DNA of 64,000 nucleotides from Lumbricus rubellus (GCA_945859605.1 OX243827.1:8326717-8390716); one strand, 5' to 3'; numbered from the stretch's first letter, positions 25,201-34,168 are shown. Translations and numbers: made by a program. Notes: generated from the sequence alone by a model not told the origin.

Positions 25201-26502
25201 TGCCTCTAAGCAGACAACTTGAAAGGGTGATAGCCTATAGCAAATGCGACAAATAAATAAATATATAAATGTGTCAAAAATAACAATAATTACATTTTTT
25301 CTTATTATAAGTTATTTTAAACAGCGAAAACATGCATTCTGTTTCACTGCTTGTCATATTAAAATGACTTTATGTTGCTCATGCCCCCCGCTTGACCTTG
25401 ACCGGGAGCACCTCTGGCTATAGCAATTATTATATGGGTCTTGAAGGGGTGCTGTAAAAATTCTGATTGATTGATTGATTCATTCATTCATTCAATCAAT
25501 CAATCATTCAATCATTCAATCATTCATTCAATCAATCATTTATTTAATCATTCATTCAATCATTCAATCAATCTTTCATTCATTCATATATGGTATGATA
25601 TATGATATGATTCATTCAGACATATGATTCATTCAATCATAAGTTATTGATTGATTGATTGATTGATTGACTGACTGCTTGATTGATTGATGTACCTTTA
25701 TGATCTAGGCCTACAAAGACAGAGTACTTAGAAGAGAGCTTTAGCTATTCAGAATAGCTAAAAAGAACCACGTTTACAAATCCGACATTTCGTGCGCCCA
25801 AGGAGAAGGGGACACAGCAAATAAACTGAAGATCCGATCCGTTTCTTCTCTCAAATGCTACTATAGCCTATTGATAGGCCTATTGCATTAGGCCTATCTA
25901 TAGCCTATACCTTGGACGAGCAGCCCCACATGGTATTTATCGGTAAGCTCCAGAAGAGGAGGTTTTGTTTTAGCAAACCTCAGGGTATTTGCTGCATGCT
26001 TTATTCGTCCATAGCCTATACTATAGCATCTCGAAATCGGACCTCTTTAATAATGGTAGATTTGTGCATCTTGACCAAGACATAGATCCGCAATGATCAC
26101 AGGTCCTCTTTCTAAGTCTTAGATGAGGCTGGATAGCGGCAAACACGTACCATAGGTGTGCTTAATTTTCCGAACTCGCGCTGTATCCACGTAGACGCAG
26201 CGCGCTTACGGATGTACCCGCTTTCCCCCGTTTGCATTGCGAATAGATTATATTAATATGTTAATATTGACAGACAAGCGGTAACGCTACTTTGAAGGTG
26301 GCCTGTGTGAGCCGAGTCATATAACTGTTCGGAGAATTAAAAAATTATCAACGCTTCTTATTGGCCGTTCAAAATTGACCTAAGTGTGACTTCACCACAC
26401 ACACAGTGCATAATATTATGATAACGCTTTTGTCTCAAACTAAAATAGTCTACGGTGACGTAAGACAAAAGGTCAACTTACTGCAGCTTTAATGACAGCC
26501 AT
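2133..26502 (-). CDS. Gene 1: unrecognised acidic low-complexity protein, 12-exon model, 473 aa
   Basis: I do not recognise this protein. Exons join, from high to low coordinate, at 26482-26502, 13124-13178, 10669-10759, 7885-7979, 7395-7488, 6244-6380, 5031-5318, 4348-4413, 3942-3974, 3391-3429, 3099-3176 and 2133-2557. Every junction is GT-AG with matching phase and the total is 1422 nt, exactly 474 codons with the stop. The N-terminus (residues 1-56) looks helical and folded. Residues 57-200 are Ser/Asp/Glu-rich and probably disordered, with a DSGIGT motif at 82-87 of the type used as beta-TrCP degrons. A Glu/Asp run lies near 206-225. A charged helical stretch near 333-365 ([20 protein letters not shown]) precedes a proline-rich segment and a basic C-terminus. 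No signal peptide or membrane segment is visible. Exons 7-11 are all symmetric phase 1-1, so any could be skipped in frame. The first exon is the weakest part; a fallback start is the ATG at 13175. Confidence 0.75.
3099..3176 (-). CDS. Gene 1 exon 11
   Basis: Acceptor TTCTTTGGTAG|AAG and donor CTGCGAG|GTCAGT, symmetric phase 1, 78 nt. It encodes a polar Gln/Asn/Ser-rich segment, [18 protein letters not shown] and following residues. Confidence 0.65.
3391..3429 (-). CDS. Gene 1 exon 10, micro-exon
   Basis: Acceptor TTTATGCAG|GGT and donor CACAAA|GTAAGC, symmetric phase 1, 39 nt. It encodes [12 protein letters not shown]. Confidence 0.6.
3942..3974 (-). CDS. Gene 1 exon 9, micro-exon
   Basis: Acceptor ATTTACAG|CTC and donor CAACTT|GTGAGT, symmetric phase 1, only 33 nt. 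It encodes about [10 protein letters not shown]. The splice sites are good but the exon is short, so its boundaries depend mainly on phase. Confidence 0.6.
4348..4413 (-). CDS. Gene 1 exon 8
   Basis: Acceptor ATTTTTAG|GTA and donor TTGC|GTGAGT, symmetric phase 1, 66 nt. It encodes [20 protein letters not shown] and one more residue. A CAGA-type microsatellite fills the intron upstream of it. Confidence 0.75.
4493..4835. repeat. CAGA/CACAGA microsatellite
   Basis: About 340 bp of imperfect tetranucleotide CAGA with CACA interruptions, in gene 1 intron 7. Open frames on both strands are artefacts. Confidence 0.95.
5031..5318 (-). CDS. Gene 1 exon 7, acidic
   Basis: Acceptor TTCTTTGCAG|GAG and donor GTCAGG|GTGATG, symmetric phase 1. 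This is the largest internal exon (96 codons) and holds the Glu/Asp run near residues 206-225. Codon choice is mixed rather than a pure repeat, supporting real coding sequence. Confidence 0.8.
6244..6380 (-). CDS. Gene 1 exon 6
   Basis: Acceptor ATATTCCAG|GCAG and donor AGAAATG|GTAAAT, phase 2 in and phase 1 out. It encodes a serine-rich acidic stretch ending in SFLFSRNG. Its 3' part and donor are tandemly duplicated immediately downstream (6018-6156). Confidence 0.8.
6456..6668 (-). mobile_element. SINE-1, tRNA-derived, full length
   Basis: On the minus strand it begins GGCGCGGTGGTGTAGTGATG, has the polymerase III B box GGTTCGAATCC, a conserved body (GGACCTTGGGCAAGTCCTTC, GCTTCGGCATGAAACTTC) and ends with the CTCAGAAG...GCGCTATAACA tail shared with L2-like LINEs. 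Confidence 0.85.
6700..6895 (+). pseudogene. Possible retroelement fragment
   Basis: An open frame reads [20 protein letters not shown] then [20 protein letters not shown]. It resembles a repeated protein fragment of invertebrate transposable elements, but I cannot name the family. Confidence 0.35.
7001..7165 (+). mobile_element. L2-like LINE 3' end, second subfamily
   Basis: A frame reads [20 protein letters not shown] followed by a tail ACTTGGAGTGCTTCTGATAG to GAAGCGCTTTATAAATGG. Similar tails occur at 49165-49235 and 50935-51025. Confidence 0.7.
7395..7488 (-). CDS. Gene 1 exon 5
   Basis: Acceptor TTGTTACAG|ATG and donor TTTCGAG|GTTGTT, phase 1 in and phase 2 out. It encodes an acidic polar segment starting [12 protein letters not shown]. 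Another possible donor (TCC|GTAAAT, phase 0) is rejected because it breaks frame with exon 6. Confidence 0.7.
7552..7850. repeat. GAT trinucleotide repeat filling a gene 1 intron
   Basis: About 300 bp of GAT/GAC between exons 4 and 5 of gene 1, three quarters of the 396-bp intron. Confidence 0.95.
7885..7979 (-). CDS. Gene 1 exon 4
   Basis: Acceptor CTCTTTCAG|ATT and donor GAACAG|GTTGCT, phase 2 in and phase 1 out. It encodes a Ser/Asp-rich stretch ending in WEDSGIGT. The intron that follows is nearly all GAT trinucleotide repeat. Confidence 0.75.
8069..8212. mobile_element. hAT-like MITE, TSD ACCTCTAC
   Basis: 144 bp, starting CAGTGGTGTAG and ending CTACACTTCTG, flanked by perfect 8-bp repeats ACCTCTAC (8061-8068, 8213-8220). 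Internal GTTCCCCC blocks are inverted. Confidence 0.88.
8385..8640. repeat. GATT/GACT microsatellite
   Basis: About 255 bp of imperfect TGATTGAT with GACT variants. Confidence 0.9.
9038..9516. mobile_element. hAT-like element, TIR CAGTGGTTCTTAACC, TSD CCCTAAAT
   Basis: Ends CAGTGGTTCTTAACC and GGTTAAGAACCACTG are perfect inverted repeats, flanked by CCCTAAAT (9030-9037, 9517-9524). The termini resemble the CAGTGGTTCT ends of Charlie-type hAT elements of vertebrates. No transposase remains in its 479 bp. Confidence 0.92.
9700..9800 (+). mobile_element. L2-like 3' tail
   Basis: GGAGTACTTCTGAGTAG and GAAGGGGCGCTATATAAAT followed by GAATGACT repeats. Comparable plus-strand tails are at 3283-3375, 13845-13905, 14190-14240, 15660-15730, 25370-25480, 45530-45665, 50625-50705, 53128-53190 and 53240-53335. 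Confidence 0.75.
10120..10640. repeat. Degenerate minisatellite, ATGATAAGAGTTTGCATT-like unit
   Basis: Units of about 18-22 bp, each with TATGATAAGAG and TTTGCAT. The MITE at 10434-10565 is inserted in it. Confidence 0.8.
10434..10565. mobile_element. hAT-like MITE copy inserted in a minisatellite
   Basis: Starts CAGTGTGAGAATCG and ends CCAATTCTCAGCCTG, same family as 37109. It interrupts the ATGATAAGAG minisatellite (10120-10640). Target duplication is not clear. Confidence 0.7.
10669..10759 (-). CDS. Gene 1 exon 3
   Basis: Acceptor TGTTGCAG|ATG and donor AAGGG|GTGAGC, phase 1 in and phase 2 out. It encodes a helical segment beginning [15 protein letters not shown], residues about 27-56. 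Confidence 0.75.
10796..11176. mobile_element. hAT-like MITE, second copy of the CATGGGCGGAGTTT family, TSD GCAACCTA
   Basis: 381 bp, same termini as 629-938, perfect target duplication GCAACCTA (10788-10795, 11177-11184). It lies just upstream of gene 1 exon 3 in the intron. Confidence 0.9.
11755..11825. repeat. ATG trinucleotide repeat
   Basis: About 70 bp of pure GAT/ATG. Confidence 0.95.
12205..12300 (-). mobile_element. L2-like 3' tail with TTACAA repeat end
   Basis: Reverse tail TATATAGCGCCACTTCAAG with GAGGCACTCCC, ending in a TTGTAA repeat. Other reverse tails: 30735-30785, 38435-38515, 44140-44205, 51120-51185, 59020-59075, 60596-60655, 63695-63730. Confidence 0.7.
12352..12423. 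mobile_element. 72-bp piggyBac-like micro-MITE at TTAA
   Basis: CCCTTTACCCGTTC at one end and ACGGGTAAAGGG at the other, flanked on both sides by TTAA, the piggyBac target. A degraded relative with the same interior (AAGCCCG, CAGCAGATATTC) is at 59850-59925. Confidence 0.75.
13124..13178 (-). CDS. Gene 1 exon 2
   Basis: Acceptor GTGAAG|GTC and donor CTGAAG|GTATTG, in phase 0 and out phase 1. It encodes [18 protein letters not shown]. If exon 1 is wrong, the first in-frame ATG after an upstream stop is at 13175 and begins MAVNALPLL. Confidence 0.65.
13914..14140. repeat. ACAGACAT microsatellite
   Basis: Imperfect ACAGACATACAC repeats. The 22-bp stretch at 13944-13965 (ATGGTTTAATGTGAATGCGA onward) also occurs at 13439-13460. 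Confidence 0.9.
14790..15050. repeat. AAAT-rich simple sequence
   Basis: About 260 bp of AAATAAAT with TTAATTAA and AACTAAAT variants. Confidence 0.9.
15428..15610. repeat. CAT then GCTGCTACT trinucleotide array
   Basis: Pure CAT near 15430-15478 followed by a degenerate triplet zone of GCT, ACT and CTA. Confidence 0.9.
16855..17085. repeat. ACAT tetranucleotide repeat
   Basis: CATACATACATA with CACA and GCACAT interruptions. Confidence 0.95.
17313..17450. repeat. GTG/GAT triplet array
   Basis: GGT repeats switching to GAT repeats, the same order as at 18129-18400. Confidence 0.95.
18129..18400. repeat. GGT then GAT triplet array
   Basis: About 110 bp of GGT followed by about 150 bp of GAT. 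Predicted poly-Gly/Asp frames are artefacts. Confidence 0.95.
18760..18982 (+). mobile_element. LINE 3' UTR copy with ATC tail
   Basis: Shares GATGAGACGGCGAGGGA, GCCCTCATATGCCGAGGC and AATGAAGGCGCTAACACT with 40829-41010 and ends in a TCATCATCATCA repeat. Confidence 0.7.
20440..20900 (-). mobile_element. L2-like LINE fragment interrupted by CAGA repeats
   Basis: On the minus strand [11 protein letters not shown] is followed by a CTGT-rich simple repeat, more 3' sequence, and the GGCGCTATATAAATC tail at 20440-20455. Confidence 0.6.
21185..21405 (+). mobile_element. SINE-1 copy, full length
   Basis: GGGGCACGGTGGTGTAGTGG head, GGTTCGAATCC B box near 21241, body AGCAAGTCCTTCACTCGCAA, and tail GGGAGCGCTTCTGAGTAGC to GAGGTGCTATG. 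Confidence 0.88.
21832..21880. repeat. Duplicated small palindrome
   Basis: GACATTATACGGTAATGTC occurs twice in tandem; its arms GACATTA and TAATGTC are complementary. Confidence 0.85.
22213..22345. repeat. AAT/AAC triplet array
   Basis: AATAATAAT with AAC variants and an inverted TTATTATTA end. Confidence 0.9.
22483..22909. mobile_element. hAT-like MITE rich in AAAAACG motifs, TSD GTCTTCAT
   Basis: 427 bp with ends CATAGATGTAAAAAACG and CGTTTTTTACAACTATG (16 of 17 inverted), flanked by GTCTTCAT (22475-22482, 22910-22917). The interior repeats AAAAACG words on both strands. A similar undefined patch is at 61430-61520. Confidence 0.88.
23955..24445. repeat. CAGACAGA array with an embedded CATGCAGACAACA minisatellite
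   Basis: About 490 bp. CAGA repeats contain groups of CATGCAGACAACA (near 24017-24050 and 24160-24210). Confidence 0.92.
24780..24870. repeat. TA-rich palindromic simple sequence
   Basis: TATATATA and AATATATAA runs able to fold on themselves. Confidence 0.85.
25037..25255 (+). mobile_element. SINE-1 copy, full length
   Basis: GTGGGGTGCGGTGGTGTAGT head, GGTTCGAATCC B box, then the body and an AAATAAATAAA-rich tail. Confidence 0.85.
25465..25695. repeat. GATT and CATT/AATC tetranucleotide arrays in inverted order
   Basis: Starts TGATTGATTGATT, changes to CATTCATTCAATCAATCA, and returns to TTGATTGATTGA, giving a long imperfect palindrome. Confidence 0.85.
26482..26502 (-). CDS. Gene 1 exon 1, start codon
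   Basis: ATG at 26502 begins MAVIKAA, followed by a TGCA|GTAAGT donor in phase 0. It joins the exon at 13178 in frame. It lies in a CpG-bearing stretch and has a near X-box seven bases upstream. The preceding exon boundary and transcript start are inferred. Confidence 0.5.
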
Positions 26503-27253
26503 TACAATCGTCTCCTTGGTTACAGGATGCCAACAATAATTATTGTTCATCTCAGACTTCTTGAAAATAATTACATCATCTAAGTAGCTGTGGTTCCGAC
26601 GTTGCTCGTGAAATTTCTGTGCCTTGCTCGCTACCACCACACGCCCCCGCCGCCACTCCCCTTACCGATATGAATCTATTATGTATGCAATACACTATGT
26701 AGATATGTGCATGTAGCCTATGTATCTAAGTATGCATGCATGTACATTATTAGTGTGCAGGTGTATACAAATGCATGTATCTGCATACAGTATATACGTA
26801 TATAGCCTATAATAGCCTACATTCCTATCGTAAGAGGTTAATTAAATCCACAAGGGGTGAGCCAGACAGACTATGAACGCAAGTCTGTGGTAGAGCCCAC
26901 CATCAGCCGATAGGATTGCTTATTATCGAACCCCTGGCCTGCTGCAAATCAATCCCCACTACAGGAGGAACCTGGCTTAAGGCGACTAAGGAACTAATCA
27001 CCTTATATTATCCCACAAAGCCATTTAAAATTATTCAGCTGTGTTGCAAAGAAATGCATTCCAGAAAGGAGTCAACCAAAAACTGATTTTGTTGACATTT
27101 TTCTGTTCTTCAATAAGCAATTTCTAAACATTGGCTCAACACAACACAATTATAAATCATATTAGGACAGCGGCGCCGCCAGGATTTTATTTCTGTACGC
27201 ACAACTTGCACAAAATAATATGAAGCGAACAGCGATCGATACGAGCTTATATT

Positions 27254-28546
27254 CAGGGGCGGATCCAGGATTTTTGGTTAGGGAGGGGCGTAAATACTAC
27301 CAATCCAATCCCATATATATATATATATATATATACATATACAGTGCTTAAAGTGTAAAAAAGTGCCAGGACGCTGTATTGTAGGCCTAATTGGTCGTCA
27401 GTGGCGGCGTCGAAGGCGGGAAGTTGCGAGTGCCGATCCCGACTAGGGGGTCTGGGGGAGCGTCGTAAGCTCCCCCAGCGGGGTCTGGGGTGGAGCCCCA
27501 GCGACCATCGCATTTTTGGCTGTTTCGACCTTAAATGGAGCCATTTTTGGGCTCTTGTTTGCCAGCTATTTGTGAACGACAAAGTCGCGAAATTTTTAAG
27601 AATAAGTCGTGTTTCAGTGTCGCAAGCTACCAGAATAACAATAAAAATCAAAATGTTATTGTAAAAGAGAAAGGTTTTGTCTTTACAGTAAGCTCCCCAG
27701 CGGGGTCTGGGGGCGGAGACCCAGCGACCAGCGCATTTTTGGCTGTGTCGACCTCAAATGGAGTCATTTTTAGGCAGTCATGGCCGGTCGTCCGTAACTG
27801 CATGGACGCCGTCCATGCAATCATGGACGACCATCCTGGTAGTGCTGGCCAAATAAGTCATAGGACGGCGTCCTGCCTCGAATATAAGTGCCAGGACGCC
27901 GTCCATGACCGTCCTGGCACACTTGAAGCCCTGTAATATATATGAAATTAGATCACGCCACACTATATGATCCTTTTTATAGAAAATGTTGTGGAACTTA
28001 AAAAATATATAGTTTCTCATATAAAACCACTGGTCTCCACTGAAGGTTAACAGTGAAACGATTATAAATCAGTTATCGGTTTTGATCACGCAACCCTTGA
28101 TCCAAAAAGGAAATAATTAAGTGTCACATGCCTGTGGATTAATTAAAGCAGTGTCATTCTCCTTGGATGCTTTCTGGCGTAGGCCCTAGGCCTTGATAAT
28201 GTCATCAATGTCTAACTTGATGTCCCTGTGGACAAACAATAAAATGAGTGCATTAAATCTGTCCTCGTTCATTGTACTTCGGGAACACGACTTCACAAAT
28301 CGCAGACTAGAATTTGCTCGTTCAACACTGCAAGCCGTGACAGAAGTGAGCAGCAAATTGTGAATTATTGTGGTAATAATTGGATACATAATACGGTAAC
28401 AGAGCTCCATTTTGCCGGTCCAGCTACTTCAAACATCCTATTCCCAAATTGCAATTATATTAGTTTTAGGTCAGTTTAGTTTGAGAACATTTGCTGCAGG
28501 TTTAGGGGGGCGTACACCGGCTCTGCCCCCTCTAAATCCGCGCCTG
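27254..28546. mobile_element. Composite hAT-like element containing a transposase remnant
   Basis: Bounded by CAGGGGCGGATCCAGG and an inverted CCGCGCCTG end, and containing a nested element with CAGTGCTTAAAGTG ends (27342-27933) and the hAT C-terminal fragment at 28186-28410. Outer sequence 27169-29357 has its own inverted ends (GGCGCCGCCAGG, GGCGCCCCTG). No clean target duplication found. Confidence 0.55.
28186..28410 (-). pseudogene. hAT transposase C-terminal (dimerisation domain) fragment
   Basis: The frame contains TSVTACSVERANSSLRFVKS followed by RSTMNEDRFNALILLFVHRD. This matches the hATC pattern (cysteine-serine-x-ERxFS/NSxL..K..LRSTM...RL..L..L..H) of the zinc-finger MYM/THAP-associated hAT group. 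Only about 70 codons survive; the DDE catalytic core is absent nearby, so it is a fossil. Confidence 0.8.
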
Positions 28547-30570
28547 ATATTATATATATATACCGTATATAATTATATATTCTTACTGGCGATTATGAGG
28601 TATCACCAGCATAAGCTTTTTGCTCCATTTTGGGTATACGCATAGAGGTAATTTTTCACAGTTTAAACAGGCCTAACTACCAACAAAGAGTTTCAAAATT
28701 CATCCGCAAGACAGTTAGCCTACAGTTTACCTACTTATGAAGTATAGAGCCTAACCGGTGTAGGCCTAAAGGCCATGGGCGTCCGCAGCGGGGCGCAAGG
28801 GGGCGCAATTTTTTTGGGAGAAAATCATACCATTTCATTCGCCAAAAAAAGTTGATGACCTTTTTTACTTTTCCACTTGAAAACCGACTGGGGGGCCACG
28901 TCCCATGCCATTTTCCGAATAGGGGGGGGGGAATATGCCATTACATCCATATGCATATTGCTAATTTCATACCAAATGGGGGGCCACGTCCCATGGCAGT
29001 TTTAAATGGGGGGGCCATGGCCGGATTTCCCCCCCGGATCCGCCCCTGGCTATAAAAACGTGCACATAAAAACACATACAAACAAAAATTAAATTTAAAA
29101 AAAAGTTTTAACGGTTTTACATCCAGGAATCCCAGGATCCATAGACCTCTAGGGCCTAGGCGGCTATAAGACGCTCAATGCCAAGATGGCTCTCTATTAG
29201 AGTGTATGTAAGTAAGGAAGTAAGTATATTCTATAGATTATAAAATTTCAATAGAATTTCATCGCTTATAATAAATTTACAATTTGTGAAAAAAAATTTT
29301 TTGCCTCTCCGCGCTGTACGCACTTGCGTAAGTGCGTACGCCTAACGGCGCCCCTGGGGATATACTTTGCTTGGTTCATTAGCCACACAATGGACTAAGG
29401 AGCAATAGAATGGAACAAATTGCCTTGCCGTTGTCTGTAAGACAAAAAAACAAATGTTTTCATCAATATCATAATTATCATGATTATCAATCAATTTTAA
29501 TTAACTCAAAAACTCCAGGCTGGCAGAATGCAGCTTGTTACACATAAATAACTATATATAGACATTCTATATGCTTGTTCAGATCATATGCCACTCTTAA
29601 TCCTCATTGGGTTTGTTTTAAGTTTAGATTGATGAAGGCCACAAAGAGAAGACCTTGTATAGGGATCAATGATAATGATCTTTGATAGTGATAGTGATAA
29701 TGATAGTGATAATGATAATGATATTTGATACACTTTTGAATATTGCTCCCCTTACTTGTTAGTCAGAGTGATGCCTTCATTTTACACAATCCATTCACTG
29801 TCGTATTGGTATGTTTATTGTCTCTTTACCCTTTATACAGCACCTTTTAAATAGCTCTGAAAAGCTACCAAAGACTCACTAAAATTACAGTACCTAACAA
29901 AGTCACTTGATACCACATAGTGCTCAGAAGACTGGAAAAATCCCCACTGACAAGGATTATTCTAAACATTATCAAAGTCAATTAAGTCGCATTTGTTTAG
30001 AAATGTCCATGGCAGTAGCTACGTTAAGCACCTTCGTGAGGTTATTTAAAGGTGGTATATAAATGTTCATATTATACATACGGGACATACATTCTTCTTT
30101 CTTGGCAATAATTCACACAGCGCCCAGTCAACTAAGTTCCATGCAGATAGGCCTACCACGATTAACTTGCCTCGTCCATTCAAACTCCTTAATCCTCCGA
30201 GAATCCACAACGGGCGATCAGCAAAAAGAAAAAGCCATACTGCTGATAAATGTAGGCACATGATCAGAATTCATTATCGTATCCTTAGCCGTGGCCTGAA
30301 CCCATAAATAGGAGTCGTGAATACTTTACGACCGTCTCTAAGGACTTACATGTAGGCTATAGCTCGCGCTGCATCTTCAAAGGCTCGAAAAATCAATATA
30401 CACTTGGCACATTAAAACACGCACGGCAAACGTAACGTTAAGAAGATCAGGAAGATCAGGCATGAACAAAAACAATATATAAGTTCTAAGCCTACATCTG
30501 AACGAGATATACTTTATACAGCTTCTGCAAAGCATCCTTGCATCAAAATTGCATCCTTTGTATAGGCCTA

Positions 30571-30728
30571 TCATTCATTCATTCATTCATTCATTCATTC
30601 ATTCATTCATTCATTCGTTCATTTGTTCATTCGTTCATTCATTCACTCATTCATTCACTCATTCATTCATTCAATCATTCATTCATTCAACCATAAATTA
30701 TTCATTCCTTCGTTCATTCATTTATTCT
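30571..30728. repeat. CATT tetranucleotide repeat (L2-like tail)
   Basis: CATTCATTCATT adjacent to a reverse L2-like tail at 30735-30785. Confidence 0.9.
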
Positions 30729-31717
30729 ATGGACTTACATGTATATAGTGCCCCTTCAAGAAAGATGCTCAGAAGCGCCCCCAGATCAGCCACAGCAAAA
30801 AAGAAGACTTGACAGATTTATAATATGTCCTGGTTCGAAATATATTAATATGATAGATAAGTTTATAATTTATTTTTAGGCTGCTTTGTAACAGTGTCAG
30901 GCCAGAATCTACATATAGGGAGGTCAACCCAAGAAGACAAGATGGTGTCATACGGTGATAATAGGTGATGGTGATGTGTTGGTGGAATCAGGATATGATA
31001 GCTTTTTCAGTCCTCAGTGAAAAATATCAGCTCTAGGAGTGTGTGCAAGCGAAGCAGAGGTCTAATAACCAGGCGAGATAAGAGGTGAGCAAACAGCATG
31101 AGCACGGCGAGTTATGAGTTGTAATATTGTTGCATTCCTACACAAACACAGCCATAAACTATGAGTCATCTACATGTAAACTTGCATCTATACTGTATAC
31201 CATCGGCTGTGAAAACTCTGGCTGACTTGTACTGTACGCCAAAGCAAGGCCTTTGCTACTAATGTATTAATTACGAATCAATACAAAGAAAAAGATGTTG
31301 CCTATAAGTAAATTAGGACATCTTGTAAAATCGATAATTGAGCGTCGAGCGTACATTAATGTTGAGAATACATGTACTGATGTACAACACCTGGCATTGA
31401 ATTAACTAACCTCTGGTGATTTTGTGCTGGCCTCGTTCACACGGCCGTGTTGCAGTGCTAAGAAGTATACAGGAGATCAGCATTTATAAGTGTATACCCC
31501 TGTATAGACAGAAGTAGCCCGGGCAAGCAATGAGTCATATAGCTACACTGCAGCCTCCTGGACAAGGTTATCATTCCGCTATTAGATTACAGTGCACTAT
31601 GGCACAGCCGAATGGATGGATAGAGTTCTCCAGGTTTAATGCCTGGAGCACAGGTTCAGGTAGTCACTGTGTAAATGTGTAAGGAACCTGTAGCTTATGT
31701 AGGCCTATGTATGTGTG

Positions 31718-31842
31718 CATGATGATGATGATAATGACGACGATGATGACGATGACTACTACGACGACGACGACGATGATGATGATGATGAAGATGATGA
31801 TGACCATTATCATGATGACAACGACGACAACAATGATGAACA
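31718..31842. repeat. GAT/GAC triplet array
   Basis: Imperfect GATGATGACGACGATG repeats. Confidence 0.9.
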
Positions 31843-33369
31843 AATAAACAATCTCAAATCCCAAAGTGAAGATAATTCAGAAAAACTGCCCTCTCCTCTC
31901 CTCAAAAAGACAAGCCGTGAGGCGTGAGCATTTCTTTAGTATCCAGATTTCAAGGCCGATACTCGGAAGGGCTCAGCTGGTCGTGTCGACCATTTTATGT
32001 AAAGCTGCCAGGGGCCAAGAACGGACCTAACGGCAGCTGTTGAGCCCAGAGACACATATAACTGGATGCCTTGGGAGACGGGATGGACCACAGCGAATGG
32101 TGGTACATGTTCAGTCTGAATTTCATCCATCTACACCCCACCAACTTGCCTGAGCGTGAGGCGGCTTCCACTCAGCTGTGCACAGATCTGATGAAACAAA
32201 GTTTTTGGATGTAAATACAATGGAAGACATTAAACAATGCGTCTGAAACTTGATAATGCCACTCACCTTACCGGAGGTGCACTTTGTGCTAGCTTCATCA
32301 TACATGTAATGACTGTCATTAAGAACTGATCATTTGTCGGTTAATTATCTCTTTAATTGTCAGTTAATGAGACCTTAACATGCACATTAATTATCAGAGA
32401 TCTGTAACTAATTGATTACAATCTATTTAGCCAAGACATTAATCAATTAGCTAACCGATTAGACATTTTTACACAAACAGCTAATCATAATTCTAATCGA
32501 TAAGAATTTGCGAATTATAGTTCTAATTAATTAGCAAATTTCGGCAGCTAATTACAATTATAATCAATTAGGATATTTGTCCAACCGAATCCATATCTGG
32601 TAGATTTGGTGGAAAGTGCAAAACATCTCATTAGTTTCTTTAAACTTTAAAGCTATGCTGTATAAAAAAATGTCCAAATCAAATTATAAATGAAACAGCT
32701 CCTTCAAATGCAAAAGATTTTCTGGCTATAGTTATAATTTATATAACTTATAAATAAGATGTTCTTTATTAAACTGACTCAGGGCTGGCGTGATACCTTC
32801 CCAAACCACTAAGAGTGCCTGGCCCTGGGCATTCCCCCCCCCCGCTCTTTCTCGTGGCCTGAACTGACTGACTAACTTTACTCTATTATCAATAAATCAT
32901 TTTCATTTAATCAAGACTTCAGGCTGGCAGAACACAACTGATTTCACAAACATTTTTAGCGCAAGTTCAGTTCATACACAACACAAATAAATATTGGATT
33001 TGACTAAAAATAGATGGTTTTGATATAAATTTGTTGTAGGATTTGCTAGGCTAAAAATGTTTTTGAACAGTATAGCCTACTCCAGAGATAAAGTTGCAAT
33101 CATCTTATTCCGGAAAAGAGAGCCATGAGCCCATGATGCACTGTACTAAGATAACAGGTTTTGCCCATAATCACTTTCATTGGCGCGTTGCTGGCAAACA
33201 AAATATTATGTGGACAGCACAGTTTTATGAGATGTAATCATACGTTGATTGATAGCACCTGAGCTGCACCCTGCAGTCTGATATAATGGCCGCAATGGTT
33301 CTCATATCTGATTAACTGACTGCTCTCAGCATTATTTTGTATGATTCAGCGAAATTAAGATCTATATAC

Positions 33370-33371
33370 TG

Positions 33372-33425
<54 letters not shown>
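33370..33425. repeat. TA then TG dinucleotide repeat
   Basis: About 20 bp of TA followed by about 30 bp of TG. Confidence 0.95.
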
Positions 33426-33427
<2 letters not shown>

Positions 33428-33850
33428 TATTGTTTTATTATAAATCCAAACACATGGATGAGTTGACACAGTGCACCCAAACACACAATGCTATAATGAC
33501 AATGACACCCAGAACGAAAGTTCAGAATGTTAATTAGAAATGTTTTGCTCATGATAAAAGAAAAAATCGTTTATATCTAGGAGACTTGGTATGAAATTCC
33601 GATCATCTTTTAGTGGAAGTTCCAATTCATGAACACAAGGGTGAAGATCATAATGATGCTGGATTTTACTTAAGAAGAACATCCAATTGACATATCAGCT
33701 GTATATAGGCATACCTCTGCATTGCTTAAAGTCTGTGTAAGTTGGAGAGAACAGACTCATTCAAAAGGTTCTGACAAAATCTCCCAGCACAGAACATTTC
33801 TTCAAGATTTCAACTCCAGCTTCACATCCAAGGGAACCAGACGTACGTAC

Positions 33851-33852
<2 letters not shown>

Positions 33853-33881
<29 letters not shown>

Positions 33882-34168
33882 TGTATGTATGTATGTATGT
33901 ATGTATGTATGTATGTATGTATGTATGTATGTATGTATGTATGTATGATTGTATGTATGTATGTATGTATGTATGTATGTATGTATGTATGTATGTATGT
34001 ATGTATGTATGTATGTATGTATGTATGTATGATTGTATGTATGTATGTATGTATGTATGTATGTATGTATGTATGTATGTATGTATGTATGTATGTATGT
34101 ATGTATGTATGTATGTATGTATGTATGTATGTATGTATGTATGTATGTATGTATGTATGATTGTATGC
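33853..34168. repeat. TATG tetranucleotide array with TATGATTG interruptions
   Basis: About 315 bp, nearly pure GTAT, with the same GATT interruption at about 33947, 34032 and 34159. Confidence 0.97.

Larger units (their letters stand above)
13179..26481 (-). other. First intron of gene 1, about 13.3 kb
   Basis: Apart from the listed repeats I see no supported exon on either strand. Unlisted stretches at 15740-16800, 17520-18090, 19000-20430 and 25700-26450 are ordinary non-repetitive sequence with short uncharacteristic frames. A CpG cluster at 26160-26230 may belong to the promoter side. Confidence 0.5.

Noticed and set aside
33853..34168. Long open frames of Met-Tyr-Val-Cys repeats
   Set aside because: They are translations of a TATG tetranucleotide array, open on several frames and both strands.
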